Part shown: positions 1 through 9,262 of the stretch, piece after piece
How the letters are laid out: each line of letters opens with the position of its first letter
How positions within the stretch are numbered: the first letter of the stretch is position 1
Assembly (NCBI RefSeq): GCF_900089455.2
Contig: NZ_LT907988.1
Span: 4,030,001-4,094,000 of the forward strand
Reading direction: 5' to 3'
Source of the DNA: Orrella dioscoreae
Lineage (GTDB): Bacteria > Pseudomonadota > Gammaproteobacteria > Burkholderiales > Burkholderiaceae_B
DNA length: 64,000 bases
Position numbers and translations under genes: made by a program
The notes under the pieces: generated by a model
Database searches by the model: none
What the model was told of the DNA's origin: nothing
What the model saw: only the letters and a program-made list of their open reading frames with translations

Positions 1-423
1 CAGGGCAGCATGAGCGGGCGCGACAACGTCAAGTTCGTCTGCCGGGTCTACGGACAATCCGGCGCCGAGATGCGCCGCAAGGTCGAGTTCGTCGAGGACT
101 TCGCCGCCATCGGCACGTCCTTCGACGAGCCCGTCAACACCTATTCGTCGGGCATGCGCTCGCGCCTCTCGTTCGGCCTGAGCATGGCCTTCGACTTCGA
201 CTACTACCTGATCGACGAAGTGATGTCGGTGGGCGACGCCAGCTTCCGGCGCAAGGCCGCCGATGCCTTCGCCGAGCGCGTCGAGCGCTCGAAGGTCATC
301 CTCGTCACCCACAACATGAACGAGGTCGAGCGGCTCTGCAACGTGGTGCTGCTGGTCCAGAAAGGCGAAGTCACGCTCTTCGACGACGTCAAGACCGGCA
401 TCGAAACCTACATGAAACTCTAG
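1..423 (+). CDS. Capsule polysaccharide ABC transporter ATP-binding protein, KpsT-like (5' end outside window)
   Basis: This is the C-terminal part of the ATPase that powers export of a capsular polysaccharide through an inner-membrane KpsM-type permease. The frame is open from base 1, so the true start and the Walker A loop lie upstream. An ATG at base 10 is internal, because family members carry an equivalent SGRENV-like stretch in mid-protein. Visible features are the ABC signature region (YSSGMRSRLSFGL), a Walker B strand (YYLIDE), a D-loop-like VGD and the switch histidine in VTHNMNEV. The co-polymerase gene starts 10 bases downstream, as in kps/ctr/bex capsule operons. The family call is firm; the exact polymer exported is unknown. 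Confidence 0.85.
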   Translation, partial: QGSMSGRDNVKFVCRVYGQSGAEMRRKVEFVEDFAAIGTSFDEPVNTYSSGMRSRLSFGLSMAFDFDYYLIDEVMSVGDASFRRKAADAFAERVERSKVILVTHNMNEVERLCNVVLLVQKGEVTLFDDVKTGIETYMKL

Positions 424-433
424 CCGTCAGCCA

Positions 434-1552
434 ATGAAGACCTCAGACCGGTACCTTGACCTGCTTACGCCGCGCCGCCTGGCGCTGGCCATCGTCGGCC
501 TCCCCATGCTGCTTGCGGCGATGTACTACACCTTCATCGCCGCGGATCGCTACGTGAGCGAGTCCACGGTCGTCGTGCGCCAGGCGCGCGAAACGACCGC
601 CGGCGCCACCGGCCTCATGACCATGCTGGCGGGCATCAACCCGGCGTCGACGGAGGACACGCTCTACCTGCAGCGCTACATCCTGTCGATGGACATGCTG
701 ACGCATCTCCAGGAAAAACTCGACCTGCGCAAGCACTATGAGCAGCACACTCTCGACTGGCCCTATCACCTTCCCGCGCACAGCACGCAGGCCGATCTGC
801 TGGCGTACTACCGCTCGCGGGTCTCGGCCCACTACGACGACCAGGTGGGCCTGCTCCTGATCTCGGTGCAGGGCTTCGATGCAGCGTTCGCGCAGGCCAT
901 CAATCACGAGATCCTCAAGAAGAGCGAAGCGTTCGTCAACGACATCTCGCACCAGATCGCGCGTGAGCAGCTCAAGTTCGCGCAGCAGGAGCGGGCCGCT
1001 GCCCAGCAGCACTATGAGGAAAGCAAGCAGGTGCTGGTCCGCTTCCAGAACGAGCATGGCTTTCTCGATCCGCTCAACACCGGCGCGTCCAGGTCCGCCT
1101 TGATGGCAAACCTGGAGGGCGAACTGGCGCAACGCCAGGCGGAACTCTATGCCCTGCAGCAAAGCTACGGCCCGCGCGCCGCACCGGTGCAGAACCTGAA
1201 TACCCAGATCACCGCGCTGGAACGCCAGATAGAGAAAGAGCGGCAGCGGCTGGTCGCCGTCAGCGGCGACCGCGACCAGCTCAACCAGATCGCGTCCCGC
1301 TACGAAAGCCTTGCCCTGCAGGCGCGCATCGCCGAGGAAGCCTACAAGATGGCCGTGGCCGGCGCGGAAAGCGCCCGCATAGAGGGCGTGAGAAAGCTCA
1401 AGACCCTTGCCGTGATCACCCAGCCCACCCAGCCTGACGAAGCCCTGTACCCGCGCGTGGCCTATGGCCTGTTCACGCTGCTGGTGGGTTTGTCGATGCT
1501 CTACGGGATCGCCCGTTTCACCGTCGCGACGATCCGCGACCACAAGGACTGA
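434..1552 (+). CDS. Capsule polysaccharide export inner-membrane protein, KpsE/CtrB/BexC-like
   Basis: This 372-residue polysaccharide co-polymerase is expected to bridge the inner-membrane ABC exporter and the outer-membrane channel during capsule export. It has the standard architecture: one membrane segment near residues 16-36, a large periplasmic region with Wzz-like sequence and a long glutamine/glutamate-rich coiled coil at about 165-305, and a second membrane segment near 342-362 close to the C terminus. Length matches KpsE-type proteins (about 370-390). It follows the KpsT-like gene by 10 bases, so the two are probably co-transcribed. An antisense open frame across almost the whole gene is a high-GC shadow. 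Confidence 0.87.
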   Translation: MKTSDRYLDLLTPRRLALAIVGLPMLLAAMYYTFIAADRYVSESTVVVRQARETTAGATGLMTMLAGINPASTEDTLYLQRYILSMDMLTHLQEKLDLRKHYEQHTLDWPYHLPAHSTQADLLAYYRSRVSAHYDDQVGLLLISVQGFDAAFAQAINHEILKKSEAFVNDISHQIAREQLKFAQQERAAAQQHYEESKQVLVRFQNEHGFLDPLNTGASRSALMANLEGELAQRQAELYALQQSYGPRAAPVQNLNTQITALERQIEKERQRLVAVSGDRDQLNQIASRYESLALQARIAEEAYKMAVAGAESARIEGVRKLKTLAVITQPTQPDEALYPRVAYGLFTLLVGLSMLYGIARFTVATIRDHKD

Positions 1553-1590
1553 ATGTCTCCGCCTCTCCGACCCTTTTCCTGCACAGCAAC

Positions 1591-2718
1591 ATGAAGATTC
1601 TGACCATATTTGGCACCCGACCCGAAGCCATCAAGATGGCCCCCCTGGCCCAGGCGCTGCGGGATCATCCCGACTTCAATGCCAAGGTGTGCGTGACCGC
1701 GCAACACCGCCAGATGCTCGACCAGGTGCTCGAACTATTCCAGCTCCAGCCCGACTATGACCTCGACATCATGAAGCCGGGGCAGAACCTGTACGACATC
1801 ACCGCCAACATACTGACCCGCATGCAGGCGGTTCTGGAGGAATTCTCTCCCGATTACGTCCTGGTCCACGGCGACACGTCCACCACGCTGACCGCCGCAC
1901 TGGCGGCGTTCTATGCCAAGGTGCCCGTGGGCCACGTCGAGGCTGGCCTGCGCACGCACGACATCTGGTCGCCCTGGCCTGAAGAGGCCAACCGCCAACT
2001 GACCTCCGTACTGACTTCGCTGCACTTCGCGCCCACCCGGCAGTCGGCCGCCAACCTGCTGGAGCAGGGCATCCCCGAGTCGCGCGTGTTCGTCACCGGC
2101 AATACCGTCATCGACGCCCTGGCCAAGGTCAAGCACCAGATCGAGTCGACCCCAAGCCTGAGCCAGGAACTCGCCCAACGGTTCCCCTTCCTGGGTGAAG
2201 GCATGCGCATGGTCCTGATCACCGGCCACCGGCGCGAGAATTTCGGACGCGGCTTCGAGAACATTTGCCAGGCCATCGCGGACCTCGCGCGCCGCAATCC
2301 GGACGTGCGCTTCGTCTATCCGGTGCACCTCAACCCCAACGTGCGCGAGCCCGTGCAGCGCATCCTGACCGACATCGACAATGTGCACCTGATCGAACCG
2401 CAGGAATACCTGCCGTTCGTCTGGTTGATGATCCACAGCACCCTGATCCTGACCGACTCCGGCGGCATCCAGGAGGAAGCCCCCTCCATCGGAAAGCCGG
2501 TGCTGGTCATGCGCGACAACACCGAACGTCCCGAGGCCGTCGAGGCGGGGACGGTGCGCATGGTGGGCACAGAGACCCGGGACATCGTCCAGGGCGTCCA
2601 GACCCTGTTGGACGACGAGGTGCAATACAACAAGATGGCGTTTGCGCACAACCCCTATGGCGACGGCACGGCGAGCAAGCAGATCGTCGACATCCTGCTG
2701 GCGCAGAAGGGCGGTTGA
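1591..2718 (+). CDS. wecB: UDP-N-acetylglucosamine 2-epimerase (non-hydrolysing)
   Basis: This enzyme interconverts UDP-GlcNAc and UDP-ManNAc, supplying ManNAc or ManNAcA residues for capsule or other surface polysaccharides. The 375-residue protein has the usual length and the family hallmarks: [12 protein letters not shown] at residues 8-19, [16 protein letters not shown] near 210-218 and the UDP-binding [10 protein letters not shown] near 289-298. It is cytoplasmic, a GT-B-like fold without signal peptide. The start 39 bases after the co-polymerase gene fits an operon. Its presence suggests a ManNAc-derived sugar in the polymer, although the dehydrogenase needed for ManNAcA is not in this window. 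Confidence 0.93.
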   Translation: MKILTIFGTRPEAIKMAPLAQALRDHPDFNAKVCVTAQHRQMLDQVLELFQLQPDYDLDIMKPGQNLYDITANILTRMQAVLEEFSPDYVLVHGDTSTTLTAALAAFYAKVPVGHVEAGLRTHDIWSPWPEEANRQLTSVLTSLHFAPTRQSAANLLEQGIPESRVFVTGNTVIDALAKVKHQIESTPSLSQELAQRFPFLGEGMRMVLITGHRRENFGRGFENICQAIADLARRNPDVRFVYPVHLNPNVREPVQRILTDIDNVHLIEPQEYLPFVWLMIHSTLILTDSGGIQEEAPSIGKPVLVMRDNTERPEAVEAGTVRMVGTETRDIVQGVQTLLDDEVQYNKMAFAHNPYGDGTASKQIVDILLAQKGG

Positions 2719-2744
2719 GGGATCACTCAGACGAGCCGGCCTTC

Positions 2745-3317
2745 ATGCCCCTTCCGTTCATCCTGGCACGCCTCGGCGGCGGCCGCGCCCCGCTGGCGCT
2801 GGTCGCGCGGCAAGGGCCGTCCGATGGCCGCGATGGCCTCGAGCGGCAGGCCACGGCCGGCCCCGCCCCGCGGATGCTGCCCGTCTCACGGTGGCCGCGT
2901 TGGCTGCGCGCGGCCGTCCAGCCGGGCTCGACCTGCCGCCTGGACGGCACCATCGACCTGGGTGACGGCGACCTGTGCGCCGTGCGCGGCAGCATCCGCT
3001 TCCTGAACGCGCGACTGGAGAGGATTCCCTCGCGCGCCGCCGCGGGCGGAGGCCGGCCAGACGAAGAAGCATTCTTCCCCGCCACCCGGCTCGGCTGCCG
3101 CCATGCCTTCCACCGTTCCTTCATCTCGCCGCCCGGCGCCTGCCATATCGAGGTGTGCCTGGTGCTGACGCGATGGGTCGGCACCACAAGCCGGCCCACG
3201 GCCTCTGCGACGATTCGCGTCGCCATCTCACCCGCCGTCGGCATGACGGACGCCTCCCGAGCCAGCCTTTCCCCGGCAGCCACCCGCCATGCGGCGCACC
3301 ATTTTCTCGCTGATTGA
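2745..3317 (+). CDS. Small protein with the accessory beta-sandwich module found in neighbouring glycosyltransferases
   Basis: No known family is recognised. The frame is open from 2265, but its 5' part only shadows wecB, so I place the start at the ATG 27 bases after the wecB stop, giving 190 residues. The middle of the protein (a CRLDGTIDL stretch, then RGSIRFLNARLE, then HAFHRSFISPPGACHIEVCL) matches in layout the first module of the next gene (HVSGRLAGRK, LRVRFLDAEATPL, HGFGRGFHAPEAARYIEIQL). It therefore looks like a stand-alone copy of that probable beta-sandwich. It lacks a catalytic signature, signal peptide or membrane segment. The stop lies 3 bases before the next start, so translation is likely coupled. 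It could be a partner subunit of the large glycosyltransferase. Confidence 0.6.
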   Translation: MPLPFILARLGGGRAPLALVARQGPSDGRDGLERQATAGPAPRMLPVSRWPRWLRAAVQPGSTCRLDGTIDLGDGDLCAVRGSIRFLNARLERIPSRAAAGGGRPDEEAFFPATRLGCRHAFHRSFISPPGACHIEVCLVLTRWVGTTSRPTASATIRVAISPAVGMTDASRASLSPAATRHAAHHFLAD

Positions 3318-3320
3318 CCG

Positions 3321-6300
3321 ATGCATATCCCCCTGTTGTCCCGGCTCCTGCGACGCTCCAAAGGCGATTCGCCCTTCGAACTCAGGCTCGTCGCCTCGGC
3401 GACGCCGCACGTTCCCAACGCGGACACGCTCGAGGTCTCGCCTTTCGTTCCGCTGAGCGAGACCTCGGCGTGGACCCGCTTCGAAGTGCCTGCCCATGCC
3501 TTTTGCCATGTCTCGGGGCGACTGGCGGGCCGCAAGCTGGCCGATGCACGCGCGGCGATGCTGCGCGTACGGTTCCTGGACGCGGAGGCGACCCCACTGC
3601 AGTACCAGGAAACGGACGATCTTTCATACAACGCCAAGCATGGCCTGCATTGCTACCCGGCGGCAGGCGCCGAGAAACTGCCGCACGGCTTCGGACGCGG
3701 GTTCCACGCGCCCGAGGCCGCCCGCTATATCGAGATCCAGCTCCACTGGCCGCAAGGCCGGGCGGGCTCCGCCTTCGTTTCCAAGCGGGTAGACGTCCAG
3801 GTATGGGCGCGTCCGGCCATGGCGGTGCGCACGACACCCGCCGCGCGCCACGCGGACCTCGCCAAGGCGCAAGAGGACCTGCGCGTGCCGCAAGGCGATG
3901 CCACGCCCATCCCCATCACGCGGCGCAGCAATTGGGCGTCGATGCCTGTGGTGGCAGGACGCCAGTACGTGATATCGCTGCGGATGGAGCACTACGCGGC
4001 GTGCCTGCCTGACAGCATCGTTGGGCGCTTCGCCTTCTTCGACGCGCAAGGCGACGCCATCCCCGGCCGCCGCACCGGGTTCTCCCATTCCGACCGCGCC
4101 GGCCTTTACCGCTATGTCAACGCAGACTCGCTCAGCGACGGCCTGGTCGCCGAATTCTTCACGGCGCCCCCAGGCGCGACCCGGTTGGACTTCACCATGC
4201 AGGCATGGCGCCACGACGCCGCGCTGCCCGTGATGTGGCCATTCGTGCTGCTCACGCCGCTGGCATCGCGTCCGGCGCAAGGCAGGGCGGCATCCGCCCC
4301 TCCTCCCGCCACGGACGAACCGCTAGCCGCAGCGCAAGCCAGCACGCCAGCGCCCCGGCAGGCCGACGCCGCCCCGGCGCACGCGCCCCTTCAGGCGCCC
4401 ATGCCCGTCGCAGCGGAGCCCTTACGGATCGAGGGCGACAGCGATGAATCGCGCACGGCAAGCTACCTGCGTGCGCATGCCCTGCTGGGCAGCAAGGAAG
4501 CGATGGCAAGGCTCGAGCAAAGCGGCCTGAGCGCGGCCGACCAAGCTGTCGTCCTCACGCAGGCCGCCCGAAGCCTGGCCGAGGCATCGCCCGCCGAGGC
4601 GCTGGTGCTCGCGCGCCGTGCGCATGCCTGCTACCAGACGCCCACACGGCAGAAGTGGCTTGCCTTCCTCCTCTATGACCACGGGGACGTCGAAGAGGCC
4701 TATGCGCTGCTCAAGACTGTTCCCGCCAAGCTGCTCAGCAAAGCCTCGGAACAGACGAAGGCCAAGCGCATCGCACGCGCCGCGGCCCAAGCACGGCAGG
4801 CGCGCGCGGCCACACTCGCCGCGCCGCCAGTCGCGGCCGCGCCGTCCACGCCGCCCCCCGACGCGGCGGATGCTCCGCCACCGGGCGGCCCACTCGCGAC
4901 GGGCTTTCCCCCCCTGCCCCCGGCCGACCCCGGTCCCTCCGCGCCGCCGTACCAAGGGTGCCCGGCCATCCCCGTGCCGGTGCAGGGCAAGAAGGCCGGC
5001 AACGACCGCATCGCACTGGACGACAAGGGCACGCCCCTGCACTTCCCCTGGGAGGATGGCGCCTCCTATAGCCTGAGCGGCCACATCTTCTGCGACGAGG
5101 CGGGCACCAAGGCCCCCGCGTTGCTGCGGTTCGACATGGAATCGCCACTGGACCCCGATGCCCTGAAGGTCGCCTGCGGCCTGTCGCACTCTCCCAGCAT
5201 CGGCCTCTACCTGTACCTGCGGCCGGCCAAGGGCAGCACCCAATTCAGCGTCCTGTTCAAGATCCCCCGCCACAGCAAGCTGCTGGGCGTGCATATCCGG
5301 CGCTGGGACAAGAGCAATGCTGCCACGGTGGCCGGCACGCTCACGCTGCATGCCCTGGGTCGCGACCTCCTGCTCGACGATGCCGCGTCGGCCCGCATCG
5401 GTGAAGCGTTCCAGGCTGGCGGCGCGCAGGCTGCGCAACACGTCATCGATGCACAGTTCCCCCTGCCACAGGCGCGGGCGGACGCCTACGAGCATCTCGC
5501 CGCGCTGGCCCTGGCGGAGTCGTACGCCGGCAGCCAGGAAACCGTGCGGCAGGCTCATTCGCTCGACCCCAGCGTCGCCAGGACCAAGCGGCTGGCCGGC
5601 TTCGCGACCGAACACGGCATGTCCCGCCTGGTGGCCGAACTGGCAGGATCGCTCGCAAGACGCCAGTGCCTCAGCCCGCAGGAAGAGATCTGGCATCGCC
5701 GGGCCCTGTCGCAGCGCAGCCTCCTGGAAACGCTCACGTCGTTCGTCCCCGAGCGGGCGCAACCCCGACACACCGTGCATCCCGGCAAGAGCCTGTACGT
5801 GGCCTACTTCAGCCTGCCCCACCACAGCAACGGCTACGCCACGCGTACGCACGGCCTGCTGAGCGCGCTGCAGCGCAGCGACAGGGAATACATCGTCGCC
5901 ACCCGCCCCGGCTATCCCTTCGACGGCAAGTCCAAGCACCCCTCACTGCCCTACGACCAGATCGACGAGGTGATCTACCGCCGTCTGTCCGGCCCCGACA
6001 TCATCAAGCAGGGGGTGGAAGACTATCTGCAATCGGCCGCCGCCGCCATCGAGGCCGTCGCCCTCAGCCACGGCGTCAGTGTCATCCACTGCGCCTCGAA
6101 CTGGCGCATCGGGCTGCCGTCGCTGATGGCCGCCCGGCGCCTGGGCCTGCCCTTCGTCTATGAGGTGCGCGGCCTGTGGGAACTGACCAAGGCGTCCAAG
6201 ACGACGCGCTACGACTGGAAGGAAACGGACCAGTACCGGCTGGACAGCGAAGCCGAGCGCCTGCTGTTCCAGCATGCCGACCACGTCATGCCCATCACGG

Positions 6301-7016
6301 ACCGGCTGGGCCAGGAGGTGGTCAAGAGCGGCGCGCGCGCGGACCAGATCACCGTTTGCCCAAACTCGATCGACGTGTCGCTGTTCAACGATCGTCCGGC
6401 AGACAAGGGGCTGCGGCTTCGCCTTGGCCTCAAGTATCCGATCACGATCGGCTTCGTGGGCTCATTCGCGTACTACGAAGGCCTGGACGACCTGGTGCAG
6501 GCTTGCCGGCACCTGGTGCTGCAAGGCTATCGATTCAATGTCCTGCTGGTGGGCGATGGCGACGCCTTGGCCACGGTCAGGGACATGGTGGCCGAGTACC
6601 GGCTGGAAGATTATTTCCATCTCACGGGCCGCATCCCCTTCGAAGACGTCCCTGCCTATTACTCCCTGATCGACATCTGCCCCTTCCCCCGCAAGCCTTT
6701 CGAGGTCTGCGAGATCGTCTCCCCCCTCAAGCCCTTCGAGGCCATGGCCATGAAGAAGGCGGTGGTTGCCTCCGATGTGGCGGCGCTGACCGAGATCGTC
6801 CAGCACGGCCATACCGGCCTCCTGTTCGAAAAGGGCAACCCCAAGGACCTCGCCGCCAGACTCAAGGAACTGATCAAGGATGGCCTGCTGCGCCGCAACC
6901 TGGGCGCCCAGGCGCAGGCCTGGGTGACGGCGGAACGGACCTGGACGAAAGCCGCGGAAGTGCTCAACGACGTCCATTGGAAAGTTGCCGGCCACAAAGC
7001 TGCACCGAAAGCATGA
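3321..7016 (+). CDS. Large multidomain GT4 glycosyltransferase with N-terminal beta-sandwich modules and helical repeats
   Basis: This 1231-residue cytoplasmic glycosyltransferase probably builds or decorates the capsule or a related surface glycan. The order appears to be: two predicted beta-sandwich modules (about 20-165 and 205-315), a Pro/Ala-rich linker, a TPR-like helical stretch (about 370-495), a second Pro/Ala-rich linker (about 495-555), a third sandwich module (about 560-690), a second helical stretch, and a GT-B glycosyltransferase from about 815 onward. The GT part has an acceptor half with HSNGYATRTHG and VYEVRGLWE, a CPNSIDVSLF hinge, and the donor half with IGFVGSF, LVGDGD and a GT4-type EIVSPLKPFEAMAM segment. 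Ordinary GT4 enzymes have about 350-400 residues, so about 800 are extra. Its stop overlaps the next start (ATGA). Donor and acceptor are unknown. Confidence 0.8.
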   Translation: MHIPLLSRLLRRSKGDSPFELRLVASATPHVPNADTLEVSPFVPLSETSAWTRFEVPAHAFCHVSGRLAGRKLADARAAMLRVRFLDAEATPLQYQETDDLSYNAKHGLHCYPAAGAEKLPHGFGRGFHAPEAARYIEIQLHWPQGRAGSAFVSKRVDVQVWARPAMAVRTTPAARHADLAKAQEDLRVPQGDATPIPITRRSNWASMPVVAGRQYVISLRMEHYAACLPDSIVGRFAFFDAQGDAIPGRRTGFSHSDRAGLYRYVNADSLSDGLVAEFFTAPPGATRLDFTMQAWRHDAALPVMWPFVLLTPLASRPAQGRAASAPPPATDEPLAAAQASTPAPRQADAAPAHAPLQAPMPVAAEPLRIEGDSDESRTASYLRAHALLGSKEAMARLEQSGLSAADQAVVLTQAARSLAEASPAEALVLARRAHACYQTPTRQKWLAFLLYDHGDVEEAYALLKTVPAKLLSKASEQTKAKRIARAAAQARQARAATLAAPPVAAAPSTPPPDAADAPPPGGPLATGFPPLPPADPGPSAPPYQGCPAIPVPVQGKKAGNDRIALDDKGTPLHFPWEDGASYSLSGHIFCDEAGTKAPALLRFDMESPLDPDALKVACGLSHSPSIGLYLYLRPAKGSTQFSVLFKIPRHSKLLGVHIRRWDKSNAATVAGTLTLHALGRDLLLDDAASARIGEAFQAGGAQAAQHVIDAQFPLPQARADAYEHLAALALAESYAGSQETVRQAHSLDPSVARTKRLAGFATEHGMSRLVAELAGSLARRQCLSPQEEIWHRRALSQRSLLETLTSFVPERAQPRHTVHPGKSLYVAYFSLPHHSNGYATRTHGLLSALQRSDREYIVATRPGYPFDGKSKHPSLPYDQIDEVIYRRLSGPDIIKQGVEDYLQSAAAAIEAVALSHGVSVIHCASNWRIGLPSLMAARRLGLPFVYEVRGLWELTKASKTTRYDWKETDQYRLDSEAERLLFQHADHVMPITDRLGQEVVKSGARADQITVCPNSIDVSLFNDRPADKGLRLRLGLKYPITIGFVGSFAYYEGLDDLVQACRHLVLQGYRFNVLLVGDGDALATVRDMVAEYRLEDYFHLTGRIPFEDVPAYYSLIDICPFPRKPFEVCEIVSPLKPFEAMAMKKAVVASDVAALTEIVQHGHTGLLFEKGNPKDLAARLKELIKDGLLRRNLGAQAQAWVTAERTWTKAAEVLNDVHWKVAGHKAAPKA

Positions 7017-9199
7017 AGATTCCCCCTATCCCCCCCGTACGCCTCGCTGTCTATGGCGATCTGAACCTCAACTATGTCGATGGCTCCGCGATCTGGGCCG
7101 TCTCGCTGGTGGAGGCACTGGCCGGCCTGCCGAACGTGCAGGTATCGTTCTTCCTGAAGGCTGTCGTCACCAAGACCGAGGTGATCCGCCCGATCCTGGA
7201 CCTGCCCAACGTGCAGGTCATACCGCCCGACCCCACCGGTGAAAAGGTCCTGTCGCCGCCGGCCGCGCTGGCCGCCATCCGTTCCCACGAAGGCGCCCGG
7301 CCCTACACGGCGGTGGTGCTGCGGGGGTTCGCGCTGTGCAGGCAGGCTGCGCGAGAACCCGCGCTGGCTGGCAGGCTCTGGACCTACCTGACCGACATCC
7401 CCCACCAGGCTGATGCGCTGGGCGCCTCGGACCGGCAGGAAATACGGGGCATCATCCAGGCTTCCCGCCATGTCCTGTGCCAGACGCAGCAGTTCGCCGA
7501 CTACTTCACCAGCATCTTTCCCGAAAGCCGCGGGAAGCTGCACCTGCTGCCCCCCATGATCCCCACCCAGGACACGAATCCTGCCGGCGAGCCAGCCCGG
7601 CCCGACGCTGTGTTCCGGATCTGCTATGCGGGCAAGTTCGCGCCGCTGTGGGCAAGCCGCGAGATGCTGGCCACGTTCAAGGATATCCAGCAGCGGCATG
7701 GCAAGTACGTGGCGCTGCACGTGTTCGGCGACAAGATCCACAATCCGCCCGAGGATCCTCTCTTCAAGCCGGACGTCCTGGCGGGCCTGAAGAAGACGCC
7801 CGGCGTCGTCTGGCACGGCCGCAGCACGCGCGTCGAGGTGTTGCGCCAGTTGCCCGGCATGAGCCTGGGCTGGGCCTGGCGGCCCGCGGCGCTGGAAGAC
7901 CACACGCTGGAGCTGTCCACCAAGTTCCTGGAATACGGCATCAGCGGCCTTCCCGTCCTGCTCAACGCCAATCCCGTGGTGCGTGGCGTCCTGGGGGACG
8001 ACTACCCACTGTTCGCACGCACCGAGGCGCAGGCCCGGGCACGCCTGGCGGACGCCATGTGCGATGCGTCGCTCCTGGCGGAGGCTGGCGCCCGCTGCAA
8101 GGCGGTTGCCGGCCGCTACACCATTGCCGCGATACGGCGTGACTATCTTGCCCCGCTGCTCATGCCAACCAGCCTCGCACTTGAGGCGCCCCTCCCCAAG
8201 CCAGGCAAGCCCCGCCTGCTGGTGGCCGGCCATGACCTCAAGTTCGCCGACACGCTGCTCGGACGCCTCGCGTCACGCTACGAGATCACGCGCAACTACT
8301 GGTGGGGCCATTCCCACCACGATGTGCACCTTTCCGCCACGTCCCACGATGACGCCGATGTGGTGTTCTGCGAATGGTGCCTGCCCAATGCCGTCTGGCA
8401 CACGACCCAGCCGCAGCGCCAGAAGCCCGTGGTCATCCGCTTCCACCGGCAGGAGCTGTATACCGAGCACCCCCGGAGACTGAACATGGCGCACGTGCGG
8501 CGCATGATCTTCGTCGGCGAGGAGACGCGGCGCGCGGCCATCGAAACGTTCCAATGGCAGGCGCATGCCGACAAACTGGTCGTGATTCCCAACTACGTGG
8601 ACACGGCAGCTTTCGACCTTCCCAAGACGCCCGACGCAAGCTTCAACCTCGGCATCGCCGGCGTGGTTCCCAGCATGAAACGGCTGGACCTGGCGCTGGA
8701 CGTGCTGGAGGCCGTCAGGCATGCCGACCCCCGCTTCCGCCTGTTCATCAAGGGACGCCGTCCCCAGGAATATCCCTGGTTCCGGCAGGGCCGGCAGGGC
8801 GAGACCGTGTACTACACCCAGTTGCTGGCGCGTATCGCGGACACGCCTGGCCTGCGCGACGCGGTCGTCTTCGACGGCTGGGGCACGGACATGGGCGCCT
8901 GGTACCAGAAGATCGGCGCCATCCTCTCGGTCAGCGACTACGAGTCCTTCCACCTGGCGGTTGCGGAAGGCGCCGCATCGGGCGCAATTCCCATCGTGCG
9001 CAATTGGGAAGGGGCGGATGAAATCTATCCCTCGCAATGGATATGCCGGGACGTACAGGAAATGGCCGGCCGGATCCTGGCGCAGGCCCGCGACCCGGAT
9101 ATCGCCGCGCAGAGAACCCAGGTCCGGCAGCACATCCAACGCACGTTCGATATCAGCCACGTCGAAGCACAATACGACCGCATCCTGGCCGCGCTGTAG
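7013..9199 (+). CDS. Tandem (two-domain) glycosyltransferase
   Basis: This 728-residue protein appears to contain two consecutive GT-B glycosyltransferase units. The first spans about residues 7-385 (VYGDLNLNYVDGSAIW at the start, CYAGKFAPLW before the donor half, ELSTKFLEYG near the nucleotide-binding region). The second spans about 400-728 (LLVAGHDLKFAD, VIPNYVDTAAF, GIAGVVPSMKRLDLAL and SDYESFHLAVAEG, the GT4-like E-x7-E region). No signal peptide or membrane segment is seen. The frame is open much further upstream, but the ATG overlapping the previous stop (ATGA) is the natural coupled start. Two transferase sites on one chain would suit adding a disaccharide repeat; this is inference. 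Confidence 0.8.
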   Translation: MKIPPIPPVRLAVYGDLNLNYVDGSAIWAVSLVEALAGLPNVQVSFFLKAVVTKTEVIRPILDLPNVQVIPPDPTGEKVLSPPAALAAIRSHEGARPYTAVVLRGFALCRQAAREPALAGRLWTYLTDIPHQADALGASDRQEIRGIIQASRHVLCQTQQFADYFTSIFPESRGKLHLLPPMIPTQDTNPAGEPARPDAVFRICYAGKFAPLWASREMLATFKDIQQRHGKYVALHVFGDKIHNPPEDPLFKPDVLAGLKKTPGVVWHGRSTRVEVLRQLPGMSLGWAWRPAALEDHTLELSTKFLEYGISGLPVLLNANPVVRGVLGDDYPLFARTEAQARARLADAMCDASLLAEAGARCKAVAGRYTIAAIRRDYLAPLLMPTSLALEAPLPKPGKPRLLVAGHDLKFADTLLGRLASRYEITRNYWWGHSHHDVHLSATSHDDADVVFCEWCLPNAVWHTTQPQRQKPVVIRFHRQELYTEHPRRLNMAHVRRMIFVGEETRRAAIETFQWQAHADKLVVIPNYVDTAAFDLPKTPDASFNLGIAGVVPSMKRLDLALDVLEAVRHADPRFRLFIKGRRPQEYPWFRQGRQGETVYYTQLLARIADTPGLRDAVVFDGWGTDMGAWYQKIGAILSVSDYESFHLAVAEGAASGAIPIVRNWEGADEIYPSQWICRDVQEMAGRILAQARDPDIAAQRTQVRQHIQRTFDISHVEAQYDRILAAL

Positions 9200-9262
9200 G
9201 CCGCACCAGGCGCAGGACGGCGCAACACGCGCCCCGCCGGGAAGCAAGGAGAAGAGGCAAGC

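Noticed and set aside
443-1543. 366-codon antisense ORF across the KpsE-like gene
   Set aside because: It mirrors a gene with clear family architecture; long antisense frames are common in high-GC DNA and this one has no recognisable domain.
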